Below, one piece after another: positions 20,176 to 30,064 of a stretch of DNA of 64,000 nt. Origin of the DNA: Aradus depressus (lineage: Eukaryota; Arthropoda; Insecta; Hemiptera; Aradidae). The stretch's first letter is position 1; each line of letters begins with the position of its first letter. A model generated the notes under the pieces. The model saw nothing but the letters and a program-made list of their open reading frames with translations, made no database searches and was not told the origin of the DNA. The translations under genes were made by a program, and so were the position numbers. The stretch lies in the NCBI GenBank assembly GCA_963662175.1, contig OY759214.1, forward strand, positions 75,776,037-75,840,036. Direction: 5' to 3'.

Positions 20176-20955
20176 AAAAGTCGTCGGTGAATCACTAGTT
20201 ATATACTTCCCTAGAACGAATTAACGTTTGCGCTGACGTTCAACAGGGACTCCTATTGTATATCTTCATACTAAATTTTGTGTCGATAAATTCATTACAT
20301 CGGCAGTTTTTGGGTTTTTTAAATTGAGCCTCCTAAACTCGCTCCTAGCCTACCACAGCAACAGATAATAATTATTTATGTTTTTATTTTATTTTTGAAT
20401 GATCAATAAAACTGTTAGGCCCCCTAGGTGGAGGTCGGCCACGCTCAAAAAAAAAATAAAATAAAAATAGGCTATGTCCTCATTGGGTTTTGAATTCCAA
20501 AAAGAAATTTCATGTCGATAAATTCATTAAATAGACAGTTATTGGAGTTTTTAAATTGTTCTCCCCTTCTCCACCCCTAAACTACGGCTGATTTGACTGA
20601 AAATCGATAGGTATTGTCCATGTGGGGTTTTGAATTAACATATGAAATTTTGTGTCGATATATTATTTACAACGGCATTTATTCGTTTTTCAGTTCAATC
20701 CCGCTTACCTGCGTTTCTTCGTTTTGAGTTGATTTGGCTGAAAAACCAGTAGATGTCGTCATTCGAGAGATCTGGATTCACATAAAAAATATCTTTTCGA
20801 TAGATTCTATCTATCGGGAGTTATCGTGTTCAAAGACACACAGACAGAATTTTTTTTTTTTCATATTTGTAAACTAGAGGTCGGAAAATATGAAATTCCG
20901 TTGTAAAATTATCATCGAATTTTTGATCGATTACGTAACTTCCCCTATATATTTA
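20176..20955 (-). repeat. ACTTCCCC-family copy, near full length, interrupted
   Basis: Starts AAGTCGTCGGTGAATCACTA (terminal palindrome) and TATACTTCCCTAGAACGAAT, continues through the whole family in reverse order and finishes at ATTACGTAACTTCCCCTATA. About 110 bases at 20356-20468 do not belong to the family and end in a poly(A)-like tail. Without them it is about 670 bp, the best estimate of the family's length without the LDYALM segment. Confidence 0.85.
20356..20468 (+). mobile_element. Short retro-insertion with A-rich tail (candidate)
   Basis: Sequence foreign to the surrounding family copy, ending GGTGGAGGTCGGCCACGCTC then A10TAAAATAAAAATA. AATAAA occurs upstream. The form fits a 5'-truncated LINE or SINE; no duplication identified. 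Confidence 0.5.
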
Positions 20956-21039
20956 TTGTGTGGATCACACTCCCACCGCCTCATCTCCATTTTATTTCAA
21001 AGTGGCATTATTGGGTATAACAATGTCACACTTTGAGTT

Positions 21040-21120
21040 ACCCGGGTTGGGGGGAGATCTTGAAATTTGAAATCCCGTTGAAAATTCTATCTCGGATTCT
21101 CGCACGATTACAGTACCTCC
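21040..21120 (-). repeat. ACTTCCCC-family end fragment
   Basis: GAAATCCCGTTGAAAATTCT, TCTCGGATTCTCGCACGATT, ACAGTACCTCC match the left end on the minus strand. Confidence 0.5.
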
Positions 21121-21862
21121 TGATATTGAAGCTATAAGAAAGTAATATATAAAATCAAAACCTATATAAGAGTATTGTAATACATTTTTCATTTACCTCG
21201 AGTACGGAAAAATATGTTACCATTGAGACCAGAAGAACAAACACGAGGTACGGTTTATTACTTGAAGGGCTGGGTCACCGGGTGGAGGAGATTGCATAAA
21301 GTATAGAAGAGAGATATAAGTGGAAGTTGGGGGGACTCTGTGGTCTCTATGGAGGACAAATGGAACTGACATGATGGTGGGTAATCCAACAGGTCTCGTC
21401 GCTTTATTCAAGGGCACTCCGCCATAGAAATTTGATATAGACCAATCAAATACAGTGTACCAGTTGTTGGAGACTGTATCAGTTGGCCTGATTGGTTTTG
21501 TATAGATATTGCGTCAGAATTCATTACTCTCACATAGGGTTAAATCGATACCACAAAGTATCGATACTTTAATTACTTAGTATTGAATAATACTTTCGAT
21601 ACTACTCAAGTATCTAATAAAAAGTACCGGATACCTACTCGTATCGATTGAATCAAGTAGTTCGTTATAATTAATTTTCAAAAATGTATAAATCTATATA
21701 TAGAGAACAAATATTTGGGTTTATTTTACTTAACCTAAATTTCAAATAAAATCAGAATATTAATATCAAATAAAAAAATCAAATTACTTACAATAAAAAA
21801 AAATTAACAAACTAATATCTACAACTACATTAGCCTCTTTTTTTCTGTTTTATAGTGGCCAC
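21121..21862. other. Unannotated, with a perfect 16-bp palindrome
   Basis: AAAGTATCGATACTTT at 21555-21570 lies in a stretch rich in GTATCGATAC-like words (21545-21655), as seen near the ends of some DNA transposons, but no partner end was found. The minus frame at 21217-21417 shows no motif. Confidence 0.35.
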
Positions 21863-22135
21863 CAGGGACGTAGCCAGGATTTTGAGCAGGGGGGGGGGGG
21901 GGGGGGGGGGGACAAAGTTGCGCTTTGCATTTTTACTGCACATGTAAAATCAGCTTTAAGAGTATAAAGTATAACACAAGTTAAGATTTTGAGCGAGGAA
22001 ATGAAATGATCGAATTCATGTATATTTAAAAAAAGTAATATGACTTGCTTTATATTATTTGTATATTTACGTTATTTGCTCTGGCCAGGGAGGGAGCGCG
22101 TGCCCCCCCCCCCCCCCCCCCTAGCTATGCCCCTG
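21863..22135. mobile_element. hAT-type MITE (273 bp) with 8-bp duplication
   Basis: Ends CAGGGACGTAGCCAGGATTT and, on the complement, CAGGGGCATAGCTAGGGGGG. GTGGCCAC (21855-21862) and ATGGCCAC (22136-22143) match at 7 of 8 bases, the hAT duplication length. A G run of about 22 (21889-21910) and a C run of about 19 (22103-22121) face each other just inside the TIRs. The CAGGGGCGTAGCCAGG end is widespread among animal hAT MITEs. Confidence 0.85.
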
Positions 22136-22143
22136 ATGGCCAC

Positions 22144-22530
22144 TATTTATAATTCTTTCATATTTTGGGCATATTTACACATAAATAAAAAGTACCTTTT
22201 CTCTTCTACGTACATCCAATGTTATAATTTTCACTCCTACATCTTCTCTCACTCAGACTGGTGTTCACTACACTAGAACCCTAAAAACACACATCTCTCC
22301 AGACTATCCACTCCCACAACACAACTTCGACTGTTTCTCACTATTTGAAATAGCTGATCGTCGTCATTTGTTCTTCACTTTTCGTTTTAAAACAAAATGC
22401 GACTGGTCCATCTTTGTATATTTATTCACTAATTAAGTTATTTCACTCCTAACAGCTGTTTTTATAACAATAATAATATAGGATTTTATTATATATTAAT
22501 AACCTTAATGTGTGTAAATTTTTTACATCA
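22144..22530. other. Nothing recognised
   Basis: AT-rich; the words ATGTGTGTAAA...TTACATCACAG at 22509-22533 resemble 11114-11142. Confidence 0.35.
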
Positions 22531-22745
22531 CAGGAGTTCTAAATTTTGTAAACCCTAAATTTTTATTTACCTAGGGGGTGTTTAACAAGTACTCGACATC
22601 TTGCAGGGTCGGAACCATCGCTTAACGTCCCATCCAGAGAATGGCGTGTTTCAGTTTATTTTACCTCACATATAAAATAAACTAAGGGCCTCGGCCGGTT
22701 TTCGAACCAGCTATCTTGAGCTCAGTAAGCAAACACGTATACCTA
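22531..22745 (-). mobile_element. SINE copy R (head and middle)
   Basis: GAGTTCTAAATTTTGTAAACC, CTTAACGTCCCATCCAGAG, AAACTAAGGGCCTCGGCCGG, TTGAGCTCAGTAAGC. The tail half is missing. Confidence 0.8.
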
Positions 22746-23155
22746 AGTGTTAAATAATGCAGTCAAGAATATGAATTTTAAATGAATTTTGTTTTGTTAC
22801 ATAATACGAGAGCTATTGATAGTCACAAACTTGGGATAATTTGAATTTAGCTGTAGGTAGAGAGAGTAGATGTAAACCAGCTATAAAGAGGTCTAATAGC
22901 TGTTGGTCTTGCGGATTTGCCTAATTCACTGCCTATTTAGGAGCCAACTTGTTGGATGTCATCTTATCCCCCATTACTACAATTAATAATTTCACAGGTT
23001 GTAAAATAAAATATATTCTGACTTCTCACATTTGCTAGCCGGCTTTCGAAGTTACCTTCATCATCAGGCAGTTCAGAATTGGCACCAAAATGTCATCCAC
23101 GTACCTCCCCAGATGATTGCAGTTACAACCATGAAACAGATACCACTTTTCACTA
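22746..23155. other. Mostly unannotated; candidate retroelement tail motif
   Basis: The complement of 23035-23075 reads CTGATGATGAAGGTAACTTC GAAAGCCGGC, a 'TGATGAAGG...CGAAA' arrangement also seen at 29728 and in the palindrome at 61 kb. The minus frame here that contains YVDDIL is not a reverse transcriptase: the flanking RT motifs are absent. Confidence 0.3.
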
Positions 23156-23370
23156 TTACAAAGTATAGGGGAAGTAATGCAACCGAACAGAAATTTGATG
23201 TTGAGTTTAAAACTGAATTTTATGTTTTCTTTCGGTTTGTGTGTCTCTGTGTCTGTGAACACTATAATTCTCAATAGAATGAATGTATCTACACGAAATA
23301 GTATATGTGTATCTCCCTCAACCAAAAGGGCCAGAGAGAAGGGCGATTAGAGGGGGCTCAACACACATAT
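23156..23370 (+). repeat. ACTTCCCC-family copy, left part
   Basis: AAGTATAGGGGAAGTAATGC (second half of the terminal hairpin), AGAAATTTGATGTTGAG, TCTCAATAGAATGAATGT, AAAAGGGCCAGAGAGAAGG. Confidence 0.75.
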
Positions 23371-23519
23371 TCACAATGAATAATTTTTGTAAATTCAAAC
23401 CACATTCAAAACATGTATTCAAAGCTCTATGAGGATGACGTAAATCTAACTGCGAAATCCTAGTTTATATAAAATATTTTGAAAACATTTTTCTCTACAA
23501 CTTTTATTTTAAAAGATAT

Positions 23520-23672
23520 TATGATTAGGTCATAAATATAAGCGGTATCTCGTCCGATTTCGCTCAAACTCCAATCAGATATAAGTTAGCACTTGTGACA
23601 TTACACATCTTCATTTCAAACTTCACGTTCATAACTACAATCGTTTTTGAATTAGAGCCGAACTAGTACCGA
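23520..23672 (-). repeat. 'GAGCGCTCT/CACATGTGCTAAC' repeat, copy 2
   Basis: On the minus strand: AACGATTGTAGTTATGAACG, TGTCACAAGTGCTAACTTAT, ATCTGATTGGAG, GAAATCGGACGAGATACCGC. Confidence 0.6.
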
Positions 23673-24235
23673 ACTATATAATATTTTTTTATTATTGATA
23701 GTTTTAATTAAAAATTATATAACGAATATATGTGATGTGGTCATTACAGAACATGTTTATATACAGTAATGCCAATATGAAATGAATTTGAGTGAAGAGA
23801 AAGTAATCTGTATAAATGTTGTTGGTATAAGAGAAGAATGGCCTCATCACATTTATTATTTTTTTTTAATGATAACATAAAGGTTATATTTTGTTATACA
23901 TAGTATGTATATAGAACTAATTCACAATATTGTTGGCTTGCTTGTTAAAGCCCTCTCAACCTAAATTGGCTTACCGTGTATGAGGTAAGGGGTTGCGTCT
24001 CTTGTGGCTTGTATTAAATTAATCAAGTTAGGTGGATCTGAGAGCAGAACATCGTACAATGTCTAAAATAACTATCAGTGTGTGAAATATGAAAATTAAG
24101 ACTTGCCAACCTTCAGAAACCTGTCTGCAAATATGTATGCGTCAATACATTTATTTCTTGATTCTTAGGTGGATGTAGTGGTCTTACTTGTTAAATAAGT
24201 AATACAGATATATCTGATATGGTATGATAAATATG
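23673..24235. other. Nothing recognised
   Basis: AT-rich, no repeat ends seen. Confidence 0.4.
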
Positions 24236-24519
24236 TATTTTATTTGGGAGGTAAAATAAACTTAAGTACTCCGTCCTTCGGATGGGACGTTAAGCGATGG
24301 TCCCGAGCCTGTACGATGTTAGGTACTCGTTACAGACCCCTGCCCTAGGTGAATACAAATTTAGGGTAGGTAAAATTTAGGACTCCCACAGTAGAGTCGG
24401 GCTCATGTCCACCAAATGCAATTTAGGACTCTCATACACAGAGTAGGGCTTATGTCCACCAGAGCGACGAAAGAGAGGCAAAAGGGACTTCGTAGTTAAC
24501 GCCTGGGCATGAGAAATAA
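24236..24519 (+). mobile_element. SINE copy H with internal duplication
   Basis: TTTGGGAGGTAAAATAAACT, CCTTCGGATGGGACGTTAAG, GTCGGGCTCATGTCCACCA; the block from 'TTTAGGACTC' to 'TGTCCACCA' is then repeated (24421-24461) before the end GCCTGGGCATGAG. The tRNA head is missing. Confidence 0.85.
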
Positions 24520-24555
24520 TTAACTATTTGTATTTTACCTTTTATGTTTTCTGTT

Positions 24556-24800
24556 TGCGCATACAGGGTTAGAACATCGGTTTTAAAGGGCTAGAAATAA
24601 ATAAATAAATAAAACATTTCAGACAAAACACCATTTATCTCAGGCTGTAATTACTAAGATAGGAGAAACGGTCAGTTTATTTTTCCAAGCCTCAATGTAC
24701 AAACACAGTAACGAGGTTCTTAACCTTACTAAAGGCGGACAAACGTCAACAAATGATAGAAATTAAATAACAAAAAAAATGTTGATGTGGCCACTACAGG
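24556..24800 (+). repeat. 245-bp duplicated segment, copy 1
   Basis: Nearly identical to 26484-26732, from GCGCATACAGGGTTAGAACA to TGTGGCCACTACAGG, including an (AATA)n run that is one unit longer in copy 2. Both copies follow a SINE fragment ending ACTTCGTAGTTAACGC. Confidence 0.9.
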
Positions 24801-24833
24801 CTATTGCAATTTCTAATTTCAGTTACCTAATAT

Positions 24834-24978
24834 GAATTGTATATTTCTCATAAGCTGTATGAGCTACAACACCGGTGTACCTCCTCGTATGAGTATTTTT
24901 TTCGTGTTCAGCACACCAAGTATATAAGTTTCATAATTTTGGCCAGAAATTTGTTCATTTTGCCCTAGTGTGCATCGT
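24834..24978 (+). mobile_element. Truncated copy of the GCACACTGGGGCAAAA element
   Basis: Matches 17947-18133 (TTTCTCATAAGCTGTATGAG, TTTTTCGTGTTCAGCACAC, TTTGCCCTAGTGTGC) with an internal deletion; the left half is absent. Confidence 0.75.
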
Positions 24979-25402
24979 TTGGCCATTCGAGCATCGTGAC
25001 CAACGTTGTTGCGTCTGCAAAAGTACGAAGCGATAGCCCCAAACCAAGATCAAACAAGTCTATGAGGGAGGGCTTCCGCTAGTGCGCTATCCAGATCATA
25101 CCATAACGCTTTGTTAATGTAGAGGTTTAGAAGGAATTGCATTGTTGCTCACATTTTTCTTCAAGAAAGAAACACAGCTCATTCAAGGAAAACACTAAGA
25201 AAAAAGAAAAGAGGAGTCAACTCCAAATGTTGGACACACCCTAATCCATTGGAGGCGGTTTGACAAAGGGTGGTTGGGGGTGGCGGAGGGCAGTTTCCAA
25301 CCCCAGGGGAGATGTGAACGAACCTTGCTTCTATCCAGCCTCTGAGTGACAGGCAAGCCGTAGCACTTCCAAGGGTCCACAATGTCATCAACCAGCCGGT
25401 AC
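24979..25402. other. Nothing recognised
   Basis: Overlapping minus frames at 25179-25446 have no recognisable motif. Confidence 0.35.
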
Positions 25403-25620
25403 TCAATAATAATTATATTTATTTCTCCTAAACCATAACATGGCAATTGGATACATCACAAGAATGTATACATTAAGATATCATATAAATTAGATACATA
25501 AACAGATATTAACTTTTAGAGTCCGACACACAAGGATTAAAATTAAATATACTATTAATAAATAAAATTAAATATATATATATATATAATATATGAGTCA
25601 AAATGTATGAGTAAAAATAT
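25403..25620 (-). repeat. Jockey-like 3' end/UTR, minus strand
   Basis: AATAATAATTATATTTATTT and CCTAAACCATAACATGG resemble the complement of the Jockey tail at 7379-7411, and the A-rich stretch beyond it pairs with 63785-64000 (ACATTAAGATA...TTAGAT). A (TA)n run lies at 25571-25590. Confidence 0.45.
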
Positions 25621-25677
25621 AATAATATTCATAAGTACAGAAGATAAATTTTCTAATTTACTTAAAATTAAGATAAT

Positions 25678-25775
25678 AATTTTTTGTAATTTTTCCGGAA
25701 GTATATTTTTCACGTGGACATTTCGGGACGTTCTTACGTCCCTTCTTTCTGATGTGGCCTGTCACAATCTGCGAA
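25678..25775 (+). repeat. Foldback-MITE family fragment
   Basis: GGACATTTCGGGACGTTC, TACGTCCCTTCTTTC, ATGTGGCC parallels 47908-47945 of the foldback family. Confidence 0.45.
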
Positions 25776-25835
25776 TTATAGAAAAGAATAACAATTATTT
25801 AAGAATAATATAAATATATAAATGAAAGAAAAGTT

Positions 25836-26077
25836 AGTTATTATGACTCATGCCCGGGCTTTAACTGCGAGGTCATATCGCTTACTACCAGAGCGCTCTT
25901 TCGTCACTCTGGTGGACATGAGCCCGACTCTACTGCGGGAGTCCTAAATTTTTATTCACCTAGGGCAGGGGTCTTCAACTGTTTATTTTATTTGGGAGGT
26001 AGGGTCTTGGTCGGGTTTCGAACCCACGATCTTGAGCTCAGAAGGCAAGCACGCATACCACTGAGCTACCGGCGCCC
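25836..26077 (-). mobile_element. SINE copy I with internal rearrangement
   Basis: Both ends are present (ATGACTCATGCCCGGGC; CACTGAGCTACCGGCGCC with B-box GGGTTTCGAACCCACG). The centre is deleted and GTTTATTTTATTTGGGAGGT appears in reverse orientation, so part of the middle has been inverted. Confidence 0.85.
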
Positions 26078-26332
26078 CTAAATAAATAACACAATAAATA
26101 ATTAAAAAATGGATTCAAGAGAAAGAATGAGAAAAAATTCCGCTTCCGAATAGAGGGTTTTCTCTAACATAAACATTTTTAGTTTATAGTTTGTTATTGT
26201 TTGTATTGTCTTCAATACGTGGGGAAGGGCATTAAAAAAAATTAATTTCTTCATGAGTTAGACATACACATATATAAAAACATCATAGTCTTCGAAGCCG
26301 CCATCTTGATCACACTAAACATGCTTACTAGT

Positions 26333-26486
26333 AGCTCAAAAGTAGCGTGTTTGCTTACTGAGCTCAAGATCGTGGGTTTGAAACCCTTAGGTTTTTTATT
26401 TATCTGTGAGGTGAGTAGGGCTCATGTCCACCAGAGCGACGAAAGAGAGCTCTGGTAGTAGGCAATAGGGACTTCGTAGTTAACGC
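26333..26486 (+). mobile_element. SINE copy J (centre deleted)
   Basis: Head GTAGCTCAAAAGTAGCGTG, B-box CGTGGGTTTGAAACCC, then directly AGTAGGGCTCATGTCCACCA and GACTTCGTAGTTAACGC. It adjoins the duplicated segment copy 2. Confidence 0.8.
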
Positions 26487-26732
26487 GCATATAGGGTTAG
26501 AACATCGGTTTTAAAGGGCTAGAAATAAATAAATAAATAAATAAAACATTTCAGACAAAACACCATTTATCTCAGGCTGTAATTACTAAGATAGGAGAGA
26601 CGGTCAGTTTATTTTTCCAAGCCTCAATGTACAAACACAGTAACGAGGTTCTAAACCTTACTAAAGGCGGACAAACGTCAACAAATGATAGAAATTAAAT
26701 AACAAAAAAAATGTTGATGTGGCCACTACAGG
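26484..26732 (+). repeat. 245-bp duplicated segment, copy 2
   Basis: Partner of 24556-24800; direct orientation, 1.93 kb apart. Confidence 0.9.
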
Positions 26733-27350
26733 AATTTTTTTATACCAACCACTTTTGTACAGATCACTCTCCCTTCCCTTCCCCCTCTCAAAATCATTTC
26801 ATACTGGCTTACGAAAGTAAGATGAGAAAGTCCTGTAATGACTACATCACAAAAATATTATATATGTTATACAAGGTGATTCCAAATTGGGTTAAACTAG
26901 ACCGAAAATGGAGTAGAATGCCGCCAACCGCACCTTTCTATCTCAATCCGTTGCCGAGATATGATTTTTTAAAGTTTTTTTTCGAGAAAACCACGTTTTT
27001 TGCCATCAAGTCCCACATTTCTCCATTTTAAATCTCAACTTTTCTCAACTTTTGACCACATTTTCGGAATCAGCGTTAAATTTCCTATCAGACTAGTGTA
27101 CGTTCAACTTTGAAAATTACCAACTTGAAACCGAAATAACAGCTAAAACGTTAACATTTTATAAAAATTAAAATTTCGGGAAATACTTCCACATCAACTA
27201 CTTTCCCGCTCAAGGACCGTTTCAACCGCCCAGGAGGCAAGAAAACTTGCAAATTTAATCGGCTTTCCGTATTGATTTCATGGAGAAATTTAAGGTTGAA
27301 TACGAAAAAACTTGATGTAAGGAGGTCACAAATGCATTTTTTTTTTTAAA
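26733..27350. other. Unannotated; open frame without motif
   Basis: The 106-residue plus frame 26711-27031 begins in the duplicated segment and has no recognisable domain. The words ACAAGGTGATTCCAAATTGG near 26873 resemble ends of several insect transposons, but no second end was found. Confidence 0.3.
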
Positions 27351-27355
27351 TATAG

Positions 27356-27411
27356 AGATCATAAGTGTGGCCAGTTCAGGTCTCACAATAACAAGGCTAC
27401 ACTTATGATCT
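27356..27411. repeat. 13-bp stem hairpin before SINE C
   Basis: AGATCATAAGTGT and ACACTTATGATCT are exact complements separated by about 30 bases. Confidence 0.7.
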
Positions 27412-27417
27412 TATTTA

Positions 27418-27751
27418 GGGGCACCGGTAGCTCAATGGTATGCGTGCTTGCCTTCTAAGCTCAAGGTCGTGGGTTCGAAACCCGACCGAGGCCCTACCTC
27501 CCAGATAAAATAAACGTATGCACGCCGTCCTTCGGATGGGACGTTAAACGATGGCCCCGAGCCTGTACGATGTCAGGTACTCGTTGAAGACCCCTGCCCT
27601 AGGTAAATAAAAATTTAAGGTAGGCAACATTTAGGACTCCCGCAGTAGAGTCGGGCTCATGTCCACCAGAGTGACGAAAGAGCGCTCTGGTAGTAAGCGA
27701 TATGACCTCGCAGTTAAAGCCCGGGCATGAGTCTTAAAACCTAACCTAACC
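27418..27751 (+). mobile_element. tRNA-derived SINE, copy C (full length)
   Basis: Head GGCACCGGTAGCTCAATGGT (A-box), GTCGTGGGTTCGAAACCCGA (B-box), complete body, tail AAAACCTAACCTAACC. TCTTAT occurs just before and just after it, a weak candidate duplication. Same subfamily as A, B and D by its tail. Confidence 0.9.
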
Positions 27752-27887
27752 TCTTATAATTCGTTGCTATGTGATACAATTCCTTCGGAAATTTATTTTT
27801 CATTCTTTAGGACGCTTTAACTTTCTTCGTATTGTACTCTCAATTCTGTATATTCTCAATTCTGTGGTCACAATTGCGTTTGGAAAT

Positions 27888-27891
27888 TTAA
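27888..27891. repeat. TTAA duplication, left of piggyBac
   Basis: TTAA directly before the CCTTTAAGTAGG terminus. Confidence 0.8.
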
Positions 27892-29301
27892 CCTTTAAGT
27901 AGGGAGGTGGGGTGTTCACAGCACCCTACGACATTAGTTGCTCTATATTTTTAATTAATAAGTTTGCAATGCTGTTGATCTTTTTGCTACCTTCCTAAAT
28001 AACAGCTGTTTATATATTGAAGTGGCAATGACATCAGTCGGTCACGTACCTCAGCAGTACAGCCACGCACCTGACACTGCTCTATTTATCACAATTGCTA
28101 ATGGCAAATGTTATTATGCCGTTGTAAATATATAAATAAATAAATAAAATAAATCTTTAGGATCATTTATTGTCTGTGGGTGCTCACAACACCCCACATC
28201 CCTACTTACGTTATTATAATATAAAATAGAATTTTTTGTTCGATTTCAGTTTAATATGTCGTATGAGAACTCCTAGATAAAAATTTGACCTATGTCGGAA
28301 CTATAAAGAAAAATAAACTGGAGCTTCCTACTGAGCTAAGTATGATAAAAGGCAGGACAGAAAATAGCACCATTTTTGCCTACAGTAACCAGCTCACTGC
28401 ACTTGCTTATAAACCAAGGAAAGGTAAAAATGTTTTACTCAAGTATGCACCCAAATTCTAAAGATTTGGATGCATCGACTGGAGATAATAATAAGCCAGA
28501 AATAATTACATTCTATAATCTAACGAAAGGTGGTGTGGACGTCATTGACAAGATGTGGGCTACATATATTGCAGCTCGGCGATGTAAATGTTGGCCCCTA
28601 ACTGTTTTCTTTAGAATCCTCGACATTGCCGGCATTAACTCTCAGGCAATATATATGGGCAATAATCCTACTACAAACTTGGATAGATCAAACTTTTTGA
28701 TTGGACTAGAAATTGAATAGAGGTCTTTGATTCCCAAAAACATCAGGCTAAAAAATGTCCGGGAAGAGCACACCAGAACCAGCACCAAAATCAGAGCAGA
28801 GACTTTCAGGTAGATGTACTGTTCGCCCAAGAAACGCAGATAAGAAAACTAAGTTTTTTTGTTGTTCTTGCAAAAAATTTATGTGTATGAATTACATGAA
28901 AAAAATTTGTTCTGAATGTTTAGAGTAAGTGATAGGTACTACTTTACTGTTTGAATTTGTGTAGTTAGCAACAATATATTTTATAAAAAGTAGTTTTTTT
29001 GTCTCCTACTATCCTTTAACAATCAATTGTAACTTAGTTTACAATTGTATATTATTTTACAATATCATATTTTTGATAAAGGTATAATTGGTAAAATTGT
29101 ATCATTAAAAAAAAGACAAAATTCAAGCATTTTAGTTAATTATTCATTTATATAATATAGGTATAGGGTTTAAAAAATGAAATAGTAATATAGATACTAA
29201 TTTTCAAAAACGCATTTATTTTTTACGATTTTTTTCGTTTGGGTGTTGTGAGCACCCCACCTCCCTACTTACGTTTGGGTAAACCACCTCCCTACTTAAA
29301 G
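27892..29301 (+). mobile_element. piggyBac-type transposon relic (1410 bp), TTAA-flanked
   Basis: Ends CCTTTAAGTAGGGAGGTGG and, on the complement of the right end, CCTTTAAGTAGGGAGGTGG, between two TTAA sites (27888-27891, 29302-29305). The inner end motif AAGTAGGGA-GTGGGGTG occurs again inverted at 28176-28208 and again inside the right end at 29244-29274, so terminal sequences are doubled. It contains the C-terminal part of a transposase only. Confidence 0.88.
28270..28930 (+). pseudogene. piggyBac transposase, C-terminal pseudogene
   Basis: Three segments in two frames. 28282-28452: NLTYVGTIKKNKLELPTELS ... LAYKPRKGKNVLL, the strand before the last catalytic Asp. After a frameshift near 28430: KPEIITFYNLTKGGVDVIDK then RRCKCWPLTVFFRILDIAGI N, which matches the DDE_Tnp_1_7 core and contains the conserved GGVDxxD. 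28812-28927: a Cys-rich tail of C-x2-C-x4-5-C then C-x2-C form (CCSCKKFMC...CSEC) just before a stop, as in piggyBac proteins, with Asn in place of the usual His. The N-terminal half is missing and frameshifts separate the pieces, so it is inactive. Confidence 0.88.
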
Positions 29302-29305
29302 GTTA

Positions 29306-29495
29306 ATAAGGAACAGTTTAGGTGGGAACCTTTTTTCGATAGGAGTATCCGTTTTCGCGTAAATCACCCAAAAACCTAAAAAAATTGGTTTAAAAAGGCA
29401 AACCTGCGAAAATTTCATTCAATGTGCCTTTTAGAGTTCTTCACATCTTATATATAACTATAACCCGTGTCGTGTAAAATGAACTTAACCCCGAT
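29306..29495. other. Nothing recognised
   Basis: Short AT-rich spacer between the piggyBac relic and an ACTTCCCC fragment. Confidence 0.4.
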
Positions 29496-29499
29496 GTAA

Positions 29500-29645
29500 A
29501 GTGGTCTCTCGATAGAATGAATGTATCGACACATAATTCAATGTGTAAATTCAAAACTAGGACGACGGCCAGTAATTTTTAGCTAAATCAACTAAAGGGA
29601 AGGGCATATCTGAGGGGGCTTAACAAAAAAACAGTAATGAACGAA
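29500..29645 (+). repeat. ACTTCCCC-family fragment
   Basis: CTCGATAGAATGAATGTATC, GACACATAATTCAATGTG, TCAACTAAAGGGAAGGGC, GGGGCTTAACAAAAAAACAG. Confidence 0.65.
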
Positions 29646-29724
29646 GTTCTGTAATCGGTCAGCAATTGGTGTGTGGTGACGATGGTGTTTTTGTCACAAA
29701 AACAGACAACCACTCGAGTCATTG

Positions 29725-29775
29725 TAAGGCCTTGAAGAAGGAAATAAATAGTTTCCGAAACGTTGGATAAATATT
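29725..29775 (+). other. Retroelement-tail-like motif
   Basis: CTTGAAGAAGGAAATAAATA then GTTTCCGAAACGTTGGATAA: a GGAAA/TTTCC stem followed by CGAAACG. Similar arrangements occur at 41578 and in the 61-kb palindrome. Confidence 0.35.
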
Positions 29776-30060
29776 GAGTTTTTTTTTTATTTACCCAACA
29801 GAACCTCGATTTCCTTTAATATTGGATACTGTCGACTCTATCAACCATTATAAATTGAACTTCATTTAACTTCAACAAGTTACGCTGAACCGTCGACTCA
29901 AAATACTCAACGGACTACTAAATAGACGATCAAAATTATACATGACACAAAAACGGAACTTTTACAATTACTTACTTAGACCATTATGGACATACGGATC
30001 ACAGATATACGGTTCAGCAAAAACATCCAACATCAAACGAATTCAGGCGTTTCAGTCAAA

Positions 30061-30064
30061 AACC
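30061..30064. repeat. LTR 1 target-site duplication, left
   Basis: AACC, repeated at 31508-31511. Confidence 0.7.

Noticed and set aside
23035..23325. YVDDIL in a minus-strand frame as a reverse transcriptase active site
   Set aside because: No neighbouring RT motifs, and part of the frame is an ACTTCCCC copy on the other strand; chance similarity.
26711..27031. 106-codon plus-strand frame
   Set aside because: It starts inside the 245-bp duplicated segment and has no motif; kept only as unannotated sequence.
27418..27500. tRNA gene call at SINE heads (also at 2440-2530, 15100-15186, 49869-49945)
   Set aside because: A-box and B-box are present but the cloverleaf is not complete and the sequence continues into a conserved SINE body.
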